From positions 1,798,001 through 1,862,000 of the forward strand of contig OZ220698.1 in the NCBI GenBank assembly GCA_965116555.1: DNA of 64,000 nt, read 5' to 3'. The notes beneath the pieces are model-generated. The model was given only the letters and a program-made list of their open reading frames with translations, made no database searches and had not been told where the DNA came from. Origin of the DNA: DAOUJH01 sp965116555. Lineage in GTDB: Bacteria; Chloroflexota; Dehalococcoidia; Lucifugimonadales; QGNO01. Below are positions 32,214-40,836 of the stretch, in pieces; the stretch's first letter is position 1; every line of letters begins with the position of its first letter. A program made the position numbers and the translations under genes.

Positions 32214-33338
32214 ATGGTTGAGAAGATTAGAGTCGGTGTCCTTGGCGCAAGCGCGGCTTACGGTTGGGGCGGACGCGCCCATGCACCCGCAATCGAGGCC
32301 CTGCCCGAATACGAGCTGGTCGCGGTGGGCACTTCCCGTCCCGAGACCGCGACCCGCGCCGCCGAGCAGCTTGGCGCAAAGCACGCCCACCACGATTACC
32401 GCGAACTCATAGCCAACCCGGAAGTGGACCTGGTCTGCGTCAGCGTGAAGGCGCCGCTGCACTATGACATGACCATGGCGGCCCTTCGCGCCAGCAAACC
32501 GGTGTTCACCGAATGGCCCCTGGCCGCCAACGTGGGGCAGGCGGAGGAAATGACGACGTTGGCCGTAGAAAAAGGCATCCCCAACATCGTGGGGCTCCAA
32601 GCCAGGGTATCGCCGGGGGTTATGCACATGAAAGAGCTCATCGACGAGGGATACGTGGGCACACCGCTCAGTTGCTCCATGACCATGTTCCTCACCAGTC
32701 GAGAGCGCGACAGCGTGAACGCCTGGGAAGGCGACCGCAAGCAGGGCGGCAACGTGCTGAGCATCCACAGCGGCCACTCCATAGACGCCCTCTGCTTCTG
32801 CCTCGGCGACTTTGCCGAGCTGTCGAGCTACGTTCTGACCCAGGTCCCAACCTGGCACGTCAGCGATACGGGAGAGGACGTCGCCGTGGACGCGCCAGAC
32901 AATATCCTGGTCAACGGCGTGTTGCAAAGCGGCTGCGTCGTCTCAGTGCACGTCGCTGCCGCGCCGGGGCCCGCTCCCGGCTGGCGAATGCAGGTCTACG
33001 GCACGGAAGGCAGCTTGCTGGCCACCTCCACACTTATGCTCCAGTACGGAGAGGTTGTTCTTCGCGGGGCACGACGGCAGGAGGTCGGCGACTCCTACAG
33101 ATACGTGGGCGAAGCGGCTTTCCAAGAGATCCCCATACCCGGCAAGCATACGTTCGTCCCCGACTCCGTGCCCGACGGGCCGCCGTTCAACATCGCTCAG
33201 CTCTACCGCCGCCTCTCGGACGGCATGCTTCACGGCAAACCGGTGCACCCCGACTTTGAACACGCCCTGAAGCACCACCGCCTGCTTAACGCCATTGAGA
33301 TTGCGGCAGAGACGGGCACGGTGCAGAAACTGGGGTAA
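32214..33338 (+). CDS. Gfo/Idh/MocA-family oxidoreductase
   Basis: NAD(P)-dependent sugar or polyol dehydrogenase-like protein, 374 residues. The Rossmann part shows VGVLGASAAYGWGGRAHAPA, ATRAAEQLGA and the cofactor Lys-Pro of family motif II varied to SKPVFTEWPLA (Glu-Trp instead of the usual Glu-Lys). The C-terminal sheet domain covers about 130-370 (GNVLSIHSGHSIDAL carries the catalytic-region His). Loss of the catalytic Lys of the EKP motif is worth noting. AAGGAG precedes the ATG. Single gene. Confidence 0.88.
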   Translation: MVEKIRVGVLGASAAYGWGGRAHAPAIEALPEYELVAVGTSRPETATRAAEQLGAKHAHHDYRELIANPEVDLVCVSVKAPLHYDMTMAALRASKPVFTEWPLAANVGQAEEMTTLAVEKGIPNIVGLQARVSPGVMHMKELIDEGYVGTPLSCSMTMFLTSRERDSVNAWEGDRKQGGNVLSIHSGHSIDALCFCLGDFAELSSYVLTQVPTWHVSDTGEDVAVDAPDNILVNGVLQSGCVVSVHVAAAPGPAPGWRMQVYGTEGSLLATSTLMLQYGEVVLRGARRQEVGDSYRYVGEAAFQEIPIPGKHTFVPDSVPDGPPFNIAQLYRRLSDGMLHGKPVHPDFEHALKHHRLLNAIEIAAETGTVQKLG

Positions 33339-33370
33339 GAAAGGACATCTCGATACTTTAGGGACAAGAG

Positions 33371-33490
33371 ATGAGCAAAAAGAAGCCAAAGAAGAAGAAC
33401 AAGGCCCGCAAGAAGGCCCAGAAGAGCACGGCGGTGAGTAAGGCGGACGCCGTGCAGAGGTATCTGGACTGGAGAGGCCGGGCCTCTTAG
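33371..33490 (+). CDS. Small lysine-rich open reading frame (39 aa)
   Basis: Starts MSKKKPKKKNKARKKAQK, then ends AVQRYLDWRGRAS. It is extremely basic in the first half with a short amphipathic tail. Its ribosome site is weak. It sits exactly where the body of a HigB-type toxin would be expected, directly before a 10-codon toxin remnant and a HigA gene. Could be a real small nucleic-acid-binding protein or chance; I cannot decide. Confidence 0.35.
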   Translation: MSKKKPKKKNKARKKAQKSTAVSKADAVQRYLDWRGRAS

Positions 33491-33507
33491 GACCTCGACA
33501 CGGACCG

Positions 33508-33537
33508 TACGATGTGGAAGTCGTGGACTACCATTGA
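33508..33537 (+). pseudogene. C-terminal stub of a HigB-type toxin
   Basis: Encodes YDVEVVDYH and stop, which matches the last residues (YDVDLVDYH, stop) of the intact HigB at 44782-45060. No upstream toxin sequence is recognisable in this frame. The stop is 14 bases before the HigA ATG, the usual higB-higA spacing. Confidence 0.6.
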
Positions 33538-33551
33538 TGAGGAGTTTAGAC

Positions 33552-33869
33552 ATGAGTGTGAGCAACGGAATGAGGCCGGTGCACCCCGGAGAGATACTGG
33601 GCGAGGAGCTTGAGGAGCTTGGACTATCGGCGAACGCGCTGGCCAAGGCCCTGGACGTGCCCACGAATCGAGTTACGGCTATCCTGAAGGGGCAGCGCGG
33701 GATAACGGCTGACACAGCTCTACGCCTCTCACGCTACTTCGGCACCACGCCCCAACTGTGGCAGAACCTCCAGAAAGCCTTCGAGTTGCGCGTGGCGGAG
33801 ATTGAATCCGGGACGCAAATCGAGGCACGGGTGCAACCACGGGAGACGGTGCGGACTGCTGCGGGATAG
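33552..33869 (+). CDS. higA: HigA-family antitoxin (orphan)
   Basis: XRE-type helix-turn-helix protein of 105 residues in the HigA/VapI group: RPVHPGEILGEELEELGL at the start, ANALAKALDVPTNRVTAILKG (HTH) and ALRLSRYFGTTPQLWQNLQ. GAGGAG lies seven bases before the ATG at 33552. In intact modules it binds the RelE-like HigB and represses the operon. Its toxin is reduced to a stub upstream, so it now stands alone and may act only as a repressor. Confidence 0.88.
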   Translation: MSVSNGMRPVHPGEILGEELEELGLSANALAKALDVPTNRVTAILKGQRGITADTALRLSRYFGTTPQLWQNLQKAFELRVAEIESGTQIEARVQPRETVRTAAG

Positions 33870-33885
33870 ACGTCCTACCGCGGCC

Positions 33886-35001
33886 TCACAGCTCCATTAG
33901 ACGGGACGTGTCCATGAAATCGGTCACCAGCTCAGGGCCGCTCTCCGTGATGAGCACCGCATCCTCTATGTGGTAGCCGGCCTGCCCCGGCCAGCGCACC
34001 CTTGTCTCCAGGGAAAAGAACATCCCCGGCTGCAGAGGCGTATCGTCGTCCCCGGCGAGCATGGGAGTTTCGTGGATGGCGTAACCGACGCCGTGCCCGG
34101 CAAAGGACAGCGAGAACGATATCTCCGCCCGCTTGTAGCCTGCCACCGCTGCCTTGAACACGTCGCTGGCGAGTGCGCCGGGTTGCATGGAGTCCAGTGT
34201 CTCCATGTGCACCTGGTATATGCGCTCGTAGATGGACCTCTGCTCCGCCGTGGCCTTGCCCAGCACGGCAGTGCGAGCCACGTCGGAATAGTAGCCTGAG
34301 AAGTAGCCGCCGCAGTCCGTCTTCACCAGGTCGCCGGGCTGGATGCGATAGTCTGTCGGATCGGGATGGGCGTGGCCTGTGTTGGGTCCGGTGGTAAGAT
34401 AGAGAAAGGCGGGAAGCTCCGCGCCGCCGCGCAGTATCTCGCTGCCCAGGCGGGCCACCAGGTCCGACTCCACGTCTCCCGGCTTGATGGTCGAGTAGGT
34501 AGCCATCAGGGCGCGTTCCGTGGCAATGGCGGCCCTCTTCAACACCTCTATCTCGGAGTCGCTCTTCACCATGCGCACCCGCTCCAGGAGCTTCTCGCAT
34601 GCCTGGAACTGCGCCTCTGGGAGGGCGGCGACCATCTCCTTGTGGAAGTCGACGCTGAGGTAGCTCGGCTCGAAGCCTATGCGTCCCGCCGACAGCCCCT
34701 TTTCCTGCAGCACGTCCGCCAGCACGTCTATCGGCGACTTGACGTGCTGCACGTAGCCCCGGATATCCTCTATCCAGCCCTTCTCCCTGCAGTACCCCTC
34801 TTCCTGGGTCGCCACTATCAGGGTGGGAGAGCCCTCCTTGGGCCAGACCACCAGGGCCAGCCTGTCGCGGATGGAGCGCTGCGTCCAAAGCAGGACGCCG
34901 GACGTATAGGGGGCGTTCTCCGGCGACATGGCCACGATTGCATCAAAATCGCTGGCCTCTACCTCTCGCCTCAGCGAATCCAGGTTGCCTTGTACAGCCA
35001 T
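33886..35001 (-). CDS. M24-family metallopeptidase (Xaa-Pro aminopeptidase-like)
   Basis: Pita-bread-fold peptidase of 371 residues. The N-terminal creatinase-like domain covers about 1-130, the catalytic domain the rest. All five metal ligands can be seen: Asp in KTDCGGYFSG, Asp in YSDVART, His in AGHGVGYAIH, Glu in FFSLETRV and Glu in YHIEDAV. Some members act as dipeptidases, others as ring-opening hydrolases. The ATG at 35001 starts eight bases after the upstream dehydratase stop; a longer open frame overlaps that gene and is rejected. Confidence 0.9.
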   Translation of the reverse strand: MAVQGNLDSLRREVEASDFDAIVAMSPENAPYTSGVLLWTQRSIRDRLALVVWPKEGSPTLIVATQEEGYCREKGWIEDIRGYVQHVKSPIDVLADVLQEKGLSAGRIGFEPSYLSVDFHKEMVAALPEAQFQACEKLLERVRMVKSDSEIEVLKRAAIATERALMATYSTIKPGDVESDLVARLGSEILRGGAELPAFLYLTTGPNTGHAHPDPTDYRIQPGDLVKTDCGGYFSGYYSDVARTAVLGKATAEQRSIYERIYQVHMETLDSMQPGALASDVFKAAVAGYKRAEISFSLSFAGHGVGYAIHETPMLAGDDDTPLQPGMFFSLETRVRWPGQAGYHIEDAVLITESGPELVTDFMDTSRLMEL

Positions 35002-35008
35002 GTCTAAA

Positions 35009-35458
35009 CTAGAGCGGCACTGTGGCCTTGGCCACGGCAACCGTTTGGCCCATCTGGTTGACGCCCCTGACTTCAACGTCCACCAAGCGATTGCCCTCTT
35101 CCTCGCGCTTGTCGATGACTTCACCGCTGTAGGTAACCACGTCGTTGGCCTGGATGGGCTCCAGGGCTCGCATGCTGATACTCCCCCGGGTGACGTTTCT
35201 TGTGGGGAAAGCCGTCTGCAGGAGCTCCACCATGAACCCGCACGTGCTGACGCCGTAGTTCACCATCGATCCGAAGATGCCCTGCTCGGCGAACTCACTG
35301 TCGACGTGAAGGTTCATGCCCTCAATCTCGCGCTCAGGATCCTCGTTCAAAATCAGGTAGTTGTCGATGTCTTCCTGCGTCTCCGACTTCTGCATGGTAG
35401 GAAGCTGATCGCCTACATTTATGGAATCGAAACTGACTGACGCTGCCTCAACTAACAT
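35009..35458 (-). CDS. MaoC-like hotdog-fold dehydratase, subunit-like
   Basis: A 149-residue hotdog protein: FDSINVGDQLPT at the start (typical of MaoC domains), GMNLHVDSEFAEQGIFGSMVNYG in place of the hydratase helix, then RGSISMRALEPIQANDVVTYSGEV. It lies 11 bases after a second hotdog gene, suggesting a two-subunit (R)-enoyl-CoA hydratase-like dehydratase. The strict catalytic D-x4-H pattern is altered (NLHVDSEFA), so activity may depend on the partner. Confidence 0.82.
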   Translation of the reverse strand: MLVEAASVSFDSINVGDQLPTMQKSETQEDIDNYLILNEDPEREIEGMNLHVDSEFAEQGIFGSMVNYGVSTCGFMVELLQTAFPTRNVTRGSISMRALEPIQANDVVTYSGEVIDKREEEGNRLVDVEVRGVNQMGQTVAVAKATVPL

Positions 35459-35469
35459 TTAACCCCTCC

Positions 35470-35991
35470 TTAGCTCTGGCGCACCTTTCTGCCCTTAGAG
35501 TACTCCCAGATGATGTTGTAAAGATAATCGCACACCTTCTCCCCGCGCTGGTTGTGTCCCACCACGCGGAACGATACGAACTTGTTGCCTGAGCGGCTCT
35601 CCCACGTGCGGTGGACAGAGGTAGTACTTGTCACCTCGTCACCGGGATAGACCGGAACGTCCTGGAACGTGATCTCAGCGCCCACAAAGGGGGTGCTTCT
35701 GGGTTCGCTGGTCTGCTCCGGCAAAAGATAGCCTAGGGAGTTGAACAGATCCCAGCGCCGCATCGGCGCGTAGGCGAACACCATGGTGGGCGCCGCGACG
35801 ACGCTGTCGTATCCCTCCGCCTTTGCCGCCTCGTCGTCATAGTAGATGGGGTTGGTGTTCAGCACCGACTTGGCGTAGTTGGCGATGGACTCGCGGGTCA
35901 CCGACATAACAATGGGCGGAGATTCCAGGCCCGGTTCGAACATCTCCCAGGTCCAGACCGGCATCTCGTCTTTGGGCTTTGCCTCTGTCAT
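35470..35991 (-). CDS. MaoC-family dehydratase, FAS1_DH-like N-domain type
   Basis: A 173-residue hotdog protein with ESIANYAKSVLNTNPIYYDDEAA (substrate-entry helix), a central hydrophobic AAPTMVFAYAP and ITFQDVPVYPGDEVTSTTS. It belongs to the N-terminal dehydratase type seen in acyl-CoA hydratases and is related to the N-halves of the long dehydratases at 50056 and 61699. First gene of a three-gene operon with the 149-residue partner and an M24 peptidase. Confidence 0.83.
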   Translation of the reverse strand: MTEAKPKDEMPVWTWEMFEPGLESPPIVMSVTRESIANYAKSVLNTNPIYYDDEAAKAEGYDSVVAAPTMVFAYAPMRRWDLFNSLGYLLPEQTSEPRSTPFVGAEITFQDVPVYPGDEVTSTTSVHRTWESRSGNKFVSFRVVGHNQRGEKVCDYLYNIIWEYSKGRKVRQS

Positions 35992-36118
35992 AGCCGCCTC
36001 CTAGCTTTGATCTCAGGTCAAACGGAGCATATCTTTACGTGGAAGCGGTGTCAACGAAGGTGCTGATGAGACATTATCGCCACGGCGTGTACCGTGGGTG
36101 TCATAGGACACCACTAAG

Positions 36119-36159
36119 TTGACAAGGGGCAATTTAAGCTGCGACACTTTAAGCTACGA
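36119..36159 (+). promoter_or_regulatory. Putative promoter and direct-repeat operator of the Panacea toxin-antitoxin pair
   Basis: TTGACA at 36119 is followed by TTTAAGCTGCGA (36133-36144) and TTTAAGCTACGA (36148-36159), two 12-mers with one mismatch and a period of 15 bases. The best -10 (GACACT, 18-base spacer) is weak. Repeats of this kind close to an antitoxin start are candidate autoregulator sites. Confidence 0.45.
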
Positions 36160-36177
36160 AACCGTGAGGAGATAGTG

Positions 36178-36732
36178 ATGACAGTCGACTCTGTCATACA
36201 GACTGTATTAGCTAGGGTAGGGGGCGGCGTTCCAGCAACCAAACTAGTCAAGCTGGTTTATCTCGTTGACTTCGTGCACTATCAGCATTTCGGGGAAACG
36301 GTTACAGGGCTAGAATACCAGTGGGACCATTTTGGCCCCAATGCAGTACAACACCGAATCGTCAGAGTGGCTGAAGATCTAGCAGAAAAGCACCAGATCA
36401 CCTACAGAAAAGTTGACCATTGGCATGGTGGTGTCACGAAGTATTTTGGTGTTGCTCCAGATTCTGAAATACCAACCCTCTCTGCTACGGCCGAGATGGC
36501 GCTGAACGATGTAGTTGCCCGCTACGGAAGACTTTCGGTGAAAGAGATTACGGAAGTCAGCAAGAAAACCCGCCCGTTCAAGAACGCTTCACAGTATGAC
36601 ATGCTGACCATGGAACAATTGGCGCCTGCGTTAGGCGCTACAGCAGATGACGTTGAAGCCTATAACCGTGATTTGGCCGAACATGGAGTCCTAACTCTGG
36701 AAGAGGTTAAACGTGAGTATGGACTTGAATAG
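36178..36732 (+). CDS. Panacea-domain (DUF4065) antitoxin
   Basis: A 184-residue protein whose first part is the Panacea/DUF4065 (SocA-like) domain: KLVKLVYLVDFVHYQHFGETVTG, then YQWDHFGPNAVQH. This domain is known as a promiscuous antitoxin module that pairs with many toxin folds. A winged-helix-like C-terminal part (RYGRLSVKEITEVSKKTRPF) follows. The ATG at 36178 has AGGAG six bases upstream. Its stop is immediately followed by the start of the next gene. GC content is visibly lower than in the surroundings, which suggests recent transfer. Confidence 0.85.
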   Translation: MTVDSVIQTVLARVGGGVPATKLVKLVYLVDFVHYQHFGETVTGLEYQWDHFGPNAVQHRIVRVAEDLAEKHQITYRKVDHWHGGVTKYFGVAPDSEIPTLSATAEMALNDVVARYGRLSVKEITEVSKKTRPFKNASQYDMLTMEQLAPALGATADDVEAYNRDLAEHGVLTLEEVKREYGLE

Positions 36733-37020
36733 ATGCGCATTGTATTTGCTCTGTCGGCACGGCGGTTCTTGGACGCCGTGCCTAATCACACTCGGAGCAA
36801 ACTCATCAATGATGCGGTCTGGTTAGCCAGCAACTCGTATCTGACTCCGGATGATACGCAGATCGTACCGTTCCTTATGCCTCCTCATGTAGGCAAGATT
36901 TTCAGAGACGATTTCCATTGGATAATTTTCTATACTGAAGGAGAACGTCTAATAATCGCCAACATAGGCTGCCTTTCTGAGAAGCCACATTTATGGCGCG
37001 CAGAACCTCCCCGAAGCTAA
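36733..37020 (+). CDS. Putative toxin of the Panacea pair, RelE/ParE-like
   Basis: A 95-residue protein beginning directly after the antitoxin stop (TAG-ATG, no gap), so translation is coupled. Pattern: RIVFALSARRFLDAVP, a helical middle and a C-terminal sheet VGKIFRDDFHWIIFYTEGERLIIANIG, which resembles the RelE/ParE strand order. I recognise no exact family. Neutralisation by the upstream protein is inferred from gene order and domain type. Confidence 0.7.
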   Translation: MRIVFALSARRFLDAVPNHTRSKLINDAVWLASNSYLTPDDTQIVPFLMPPHVGKIFRDDFHWIIFYTEGERLIIANIGCLSEKPHLWRAEPPRS

Positions 37021-37120
37021 GTATCACTCATTGTGCCAAGCCCTTTCTCCACTCTGCGTAATCCTATAAAGTATTAGAAGCAATATCGGAGCACCCACCA
37101 AGCTTTCACAAGGAGGGCCA

Positions 37121-39862
37121 ATGAGTAATCCCGTCCAGGACGTCCAGCGGCTGGGCCAGTCCATCTGGTACGACAACATACGGCGCGGCCTGCTCGATTC
37201 GGGAGAACTGAAACGCCTCATCGAAATGGGCGTTACCGGCCTCACCTCCAACCCGACCATCTTCGAGAAGGCGATAGCGGGAAGCACGGACTACGACGAA
37301 GCCCTCACCGAGCTGGCCCGCTCCGACAAGTCCGTGGACGAGAGCTACGAAGCGCTGGTTATAGAGGACATCCGCAACACCGCCGACCTGCTCCGACCTA
37401 TCTACGACCGCACCAACGGAGTCGACGGCTACGCCTCGCTGGAGGTCAGCCCCAAGCTCGCCCACGATACGGCGGGCACCACGGCGGAGGCGCGCCGTCT
37501 CTTCGGCGCGTTGGACAAGCCCAACGTAATGATAAAGGTCCCCGCCACTGCGGAGGGCATCCCCGCCGTCCGCCAGCTTATTAGCGAAGGCATCAACATC
37601 AACGTCACCCTCATCTTCTCGCTGGAAGCCTACCGGCAGGTGATGGAGGCCTACATCGCTGGACTGGAAGAGTACATCGCCGGCGGCGGCGACCCATCTC
37701 GCATAGCCTCTGTGGCCTCGTTCTTCGTGAGCAGGGTCGATACGGCCGTGGATGCTCTCCTGGAAGAGCGTATGCGCCAGGGCGGGCCGGACGTGAAGCC
37801 GCTGATGGGCAAGGCGGCCATCGCCAACGCCAAACTGGCCTACCGCGAGTTCCAACAGGTCTTCGGCGAAGAGCGCTTCTCTGGCTTGAAGGGCAAGCAG
37901 GCGCGCCCGCAGAGACCGCTCTGGGCCAGCACCAGCACCAAGAACCCCGCCTACAGCGACCTCATGTACGTGGAGGCGTTGATAGGCCCTGACACCGTGG
38001 ATACCCTGCCGCCCGCTACGCTGACGGCGCTTCTGGAGTACGGCAAGCCCGGACCTACGCTAGCGCAAGGAACGGAGCAGGCGGAGGAGCACTTGGACGC
38101 GCTGGAACAGGCGGGCATCAGCATGGCTCAGGTTACCGACAAGCTCCTGGCCGACGGGGTGAAGTCGTTCGCTGACTCCTTCGACACGCTGCTGGCCAAC
38201 ATCAGCGAGAAGATGGCCAAGCTCACAGCCCAGATGCCCACGCCTCCAACCTCATCTCTCGGCGGCCACCTGCCGGACGTAGAGGCCGCCCTGCGCGACC
38301 TGCAGGACAGAGAGGTGATCAAGCGCATCTGGTCCAACGACCACACCGTATGGAAGCCGGAGCCCACTGAGATCAGCGACCGCCTAGGATGGCTCAACGT
38401 CACCGAATCGATGGCCGGCCAGGCGTCGGCCTTGCAGAGCTTCGCCGACGAGGTCAAAGACGCCGGGTATCGCCACGTTGTGCTACTCGGTATGGGCGGA
38501 AGCAGCCTGGGCGCGGAGGTGCTCTGGCAGACCTTTGGCAGTGCGCCGGGTTATCCTGAGCCTATCACTCTGGACACCACCGTCCCCGACTGGATTCAGG
38601 CCGTCAACCGGACCATAGACGTGTCCAAGACCCTGTTCCTGGTCTCATCAAAGTCTGGCGGAACCTTGGAAACGGTTTCGGGCTATCGCTACTACCGGAG
38701 CCTGGTTGAAGAATCGCTGGGCAAGGAGAAGGCGGGGGCGAACTTCGCCGCCATCACCGACCCGGATTCCCCACTGGAAAAGCTGGGGCAAGAGGAGGGC
38801 TTCCGCCGCATCTTCACCAATCCGTCGGATATCGGCGGGCGGTACGCCGTCCTCTCCTACTTCGGACTGGTACCCGCTGCGCTCGCCGGAATCGCGATAG
38901 AGGACATCCTGGCATCCGCCGACGTTATGCGCCAAGGGTGCGACTCTTCCGTCTCTGCAATAGATAACCCCGCCGCCTGGCTGGGAGCCGCCATGGCTGC
39001 GCTGGCCTTGAAGGGGCGCGACAAGCTGACCATAGTCACCTCTCCGTCCATAAGCACCTTTGGCCTCTGGGCGGAGCAGCTCCTTGCCGAAAGCACCGGC
39101 AAGGAGGGCAAGGGCATTGTGCCGGTGGCCGGAGAGCCACTGGCCGAGCCGGAATCGTACGGCGACGACCGGCTCTTCGTATATATGCGCGTAGAGGACG
39201 ACGACAACGCAAAAACCGACGCGGAGATCGAGCGGCTAGAATCCTCGGGGCAGCCGGTCATCCGCTTGGGCCTCAGGGACAGGTACGACCTGGGCGCTGA
39301 GTTCTTTCGCTGGGAGTTTGCTACCGCCGTCGCCGGTGCCGTGCTGGCGATAAACCCGTTCGACCAGCCCAACGTGCAATCGGCCAAGGACAAGACGGCG
39401 GACGTGCTTCAGGAATACGGTTCCTCGGGAGCACTGCCGGAGATCGAAGCCCCCGGCTCTCTGAAAGACCTGCTGGCCGAAGCGAAGTCCGGCGACTACC
39501 TGGCAATCATGGCCTACCTGCGTCCCACTCCGGAGGTTGAACAGGCCATGGCGGACTTGAGGCGCAATGTGACCGAGAAGCACAAGATAGCCACAACTTT
39601 CGGCTATGGGCCGCGCTTCCTCCACTCCAGCGGCCAGCTGCACAAAGGCGGCCCCGCATCGGGTCTGTTCCTGCAGCTCGTCATTGACCACGAGGACGAT
39701 ATTCCAATTCCGGGCCAGACCTACTCCTTCGCCACCCTGGCCGACGCACAGGCCATCGGCGACCTGCAGGTGCTCCAGGAACTGGGACGACGCGTCGCCA
39801 TGGTGAAGCTGGGCAAGGATACGGCAGCCGGTATACGCCGTATGATTGAGGAGATTAGCTAA
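37121..39862 (+). CDS. tal-pgi: Bifunctional transaldolase / glucose-6-phosphate isomerase
   Basis: A 913-residue fusion. Residues about 1-370 are transaldolase: WYDNIRRGLLDSGELKRLI, GLTSNPTIFEKAI and the Schiff-base Lys in NVMIKVPAT. Residues about 390-900 are phosphoglucose isomerase: VLLGMGGSSLGAEV, VSSKSGGTLET and the sugar-phosphate loop. This links the non-oxidative pentose phosphate branch to glycolysis and feeds zwf downstream. AAGGAGG precedes the ATG. First gene of tal-pgi, gnd, zwf, pgl. Confidence 0.96.
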   Translation: MSNPVQDVQRLGQSIWYDNIRRGLLDSGELKRLIEMGVTGLTSNPTIFEKAIAGSTDYDEALTELARSDKSVDESYEALVIEDIRNTADLLRPIYDRTNGVDGYASLEVSPKLAHDTAGTTAEARRLFGALDKPNVMIKVPATAEGIPAVRQLISEGININVTLIFSLEAYRQVMEAYIAGLEEYIAGGGDPSRIASVASFFVSRVDTAVDALLEERMRQGGPDVKPLMGKAAIANAKLAYREFQQVFGEERFSGLKGKQARPQRPLWASTSTKNPAYSDLMYVEALIGPDTVDTLPPATLTALLEYGKPGPTLAQGTEQAEEHLDALEQAGISMAQVTDKLLADGVKSFADSFDTLLANISEKMAKLTAQMPTPPTSSLGGHLPDVEAALRDLQDREVIKRIWSNDHTVWKPEPTEISDRLGWLNVTESMAGQASALQSFADEVKDAGYRHVVLLGMGGSSLGAEVLWQTFGSAPGYPEPITLDTTVPDWIQAVNRTIDVSKTLFLVSSKSGGTLETVSGYRYYRSLVEESLGKEKAGANFAAITDPDSPLEKLGQEEGFRRIFTNPSDIGGRYAVLSYFGLVPAALAGIAIEDILASADVMRQGCDSSVSAIDNPAAWLGAAMAALALKGRDKLTIVTSPSISTFGLWAEQLLAESTGKEGKGIVPVAGEPLAEPESYGDDRLFVYMRVEDDDNAKTDAEIERLESSGQPVIRLGLRDRYDLGAEFFRWEFATAVAGAVLAINPFDQPNVQSAKDKTADVLQEYGSSGALPEIEAPGSLKDLLAEAKSGDYLAIMAYLRPTPEVEQAMADLRRNVTEKHKIATTFGYGPRFLHSSGQLHKGGPASGLFLQLVIDHEDDIPIPGQTYSFATLADAQAIGDLQVLQELGRRVAMVKLGKDTAAGIRRMIEEIS

Positions 39863-39895
39863 GTCCAACGGCGCTCTCTACTAAGGAGGCATGAA

Positions 39896-40804
39896 ATGGA
39901 ACTGGGCATGATAGGACTTGGCCGCATGGGCGGGAACATGGCCCTGCGGCTCAGCAAGGGCGGCCACGACATGGTCGGCTACGACCCAAACCAGCAGGTG
40001 GTGCAGGACTACGAAAAGCAGGGCATCTCAGGCGCATCTTCCCTGGAAGACCTGGTCGGCAAGCTGTCCGCGCCCCGCGCCGTATGGAGCATGGTCCCTT
40101 CCGGAGATGTAACGGAGGCCACCGTCAACCGCCTCGGCGAGCTGCTGTCGCCGGAGGACACCGTAATAGACGGCGGGAACTCCTACTACAAGGATAGCGT
40201 TCGCCGCGCCGCCGTCCTGAAGGAAAAGGGCATCTACTTCCTGGACTCCGGGACCAGCGGCGGCATTTGGGGGGTAACGGAGGGCTACAGCCTGATGGTG
40301 GGCGGTGATAGCGACGCATTCAGTAGGTTGGAGCCTATAATGCAGACCCTGGCCCCAGCCGCCGACAAAGGCTACGGCCGCGTTGGCCCCGCCGGAGCGG
40401 GTCACTTCGTCAAGATGGTGCACAACGGCATCGAGTACGGCATGATGCAAGCCTATGCCGAAGGTTTCGAAATCATGGAGGCCAAGAAGGAGTTCGAGCT
40501 GGACATGGCCGGCATAGCCGAGATATGGCGCTACGGCAGCGTAGTCCGCTCATGGCTCCTGGACCTGACCGCGGCCGCCCTGCAGGAAGAGCCTGACCTG
40601 GCAAGCCTGCAGGCCTACGTGGACGACTCCGGAGAGGGGCGCTGGACTGTCCAGGAATCGGTGGACCTGGCGGTGCCCGCGCCGGTCATTTCGGCGTCAT
40701 TGCAGGCGCGTTTCCGCTCGCGGCAGGAGAACTCGTTCGGGGCGCGACTCCTGGCTGCCATGCGGAACCAGTTCGGCGGTCATGCCGTGCGCAGGGCCGG
40801 GTAA
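39896..40804 (+). CDS. gnd: 6-phosphogluconate dehydrogenase, decarboxylating (short form)
   Basis: Converts 6-phosphogluconate to ribulose 5-phosphate and CO2. Length 302 residues, the short GndA type. Seen: MIGLGRMGGNMALRL (dinucleotide loop), VIDGGNSYYKDS, FLDSGTSGGIWGV and the catalytic Lys/His/Asn region GHFVKMVHNGIEYGMMQAYAEG. Short forms are often NAD-preferring, which the sequence does not prove. Lies 33 bases after tal-pgi and 32 before zwf. Confidence 0.95.
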   Translation: MELGMIGLGRMGGNMALRLSKGGHDMVGYDPNQQVVQDYEKQGISGASSLEDLVGKLSAPRAVWSMVPSGDVTEATVNRLGELLSPEDTVIDGGNSYYKDSVRRAAVLKEKGIYFLDSGTSGGIWGVTEGYSLMVGGDSDAFSRLEPIMQTLAPAADKGYGRVGPAGAGHFVKMVHNGIEYGMMQAYAEGFEIMEAKKEFELDMAGIAEIWRYGSVVRSWLLDLTAAALQEEPDLASLQAYVDDSGEGRWTVQESVDLAVPAPVISASLQARFRSRQENSFGARLLAAMRNQFGGHAVRRAG

Positions 40805-40836
40805 ATGCAGGTCGGAGGAAGGATTGGGGAATAACC

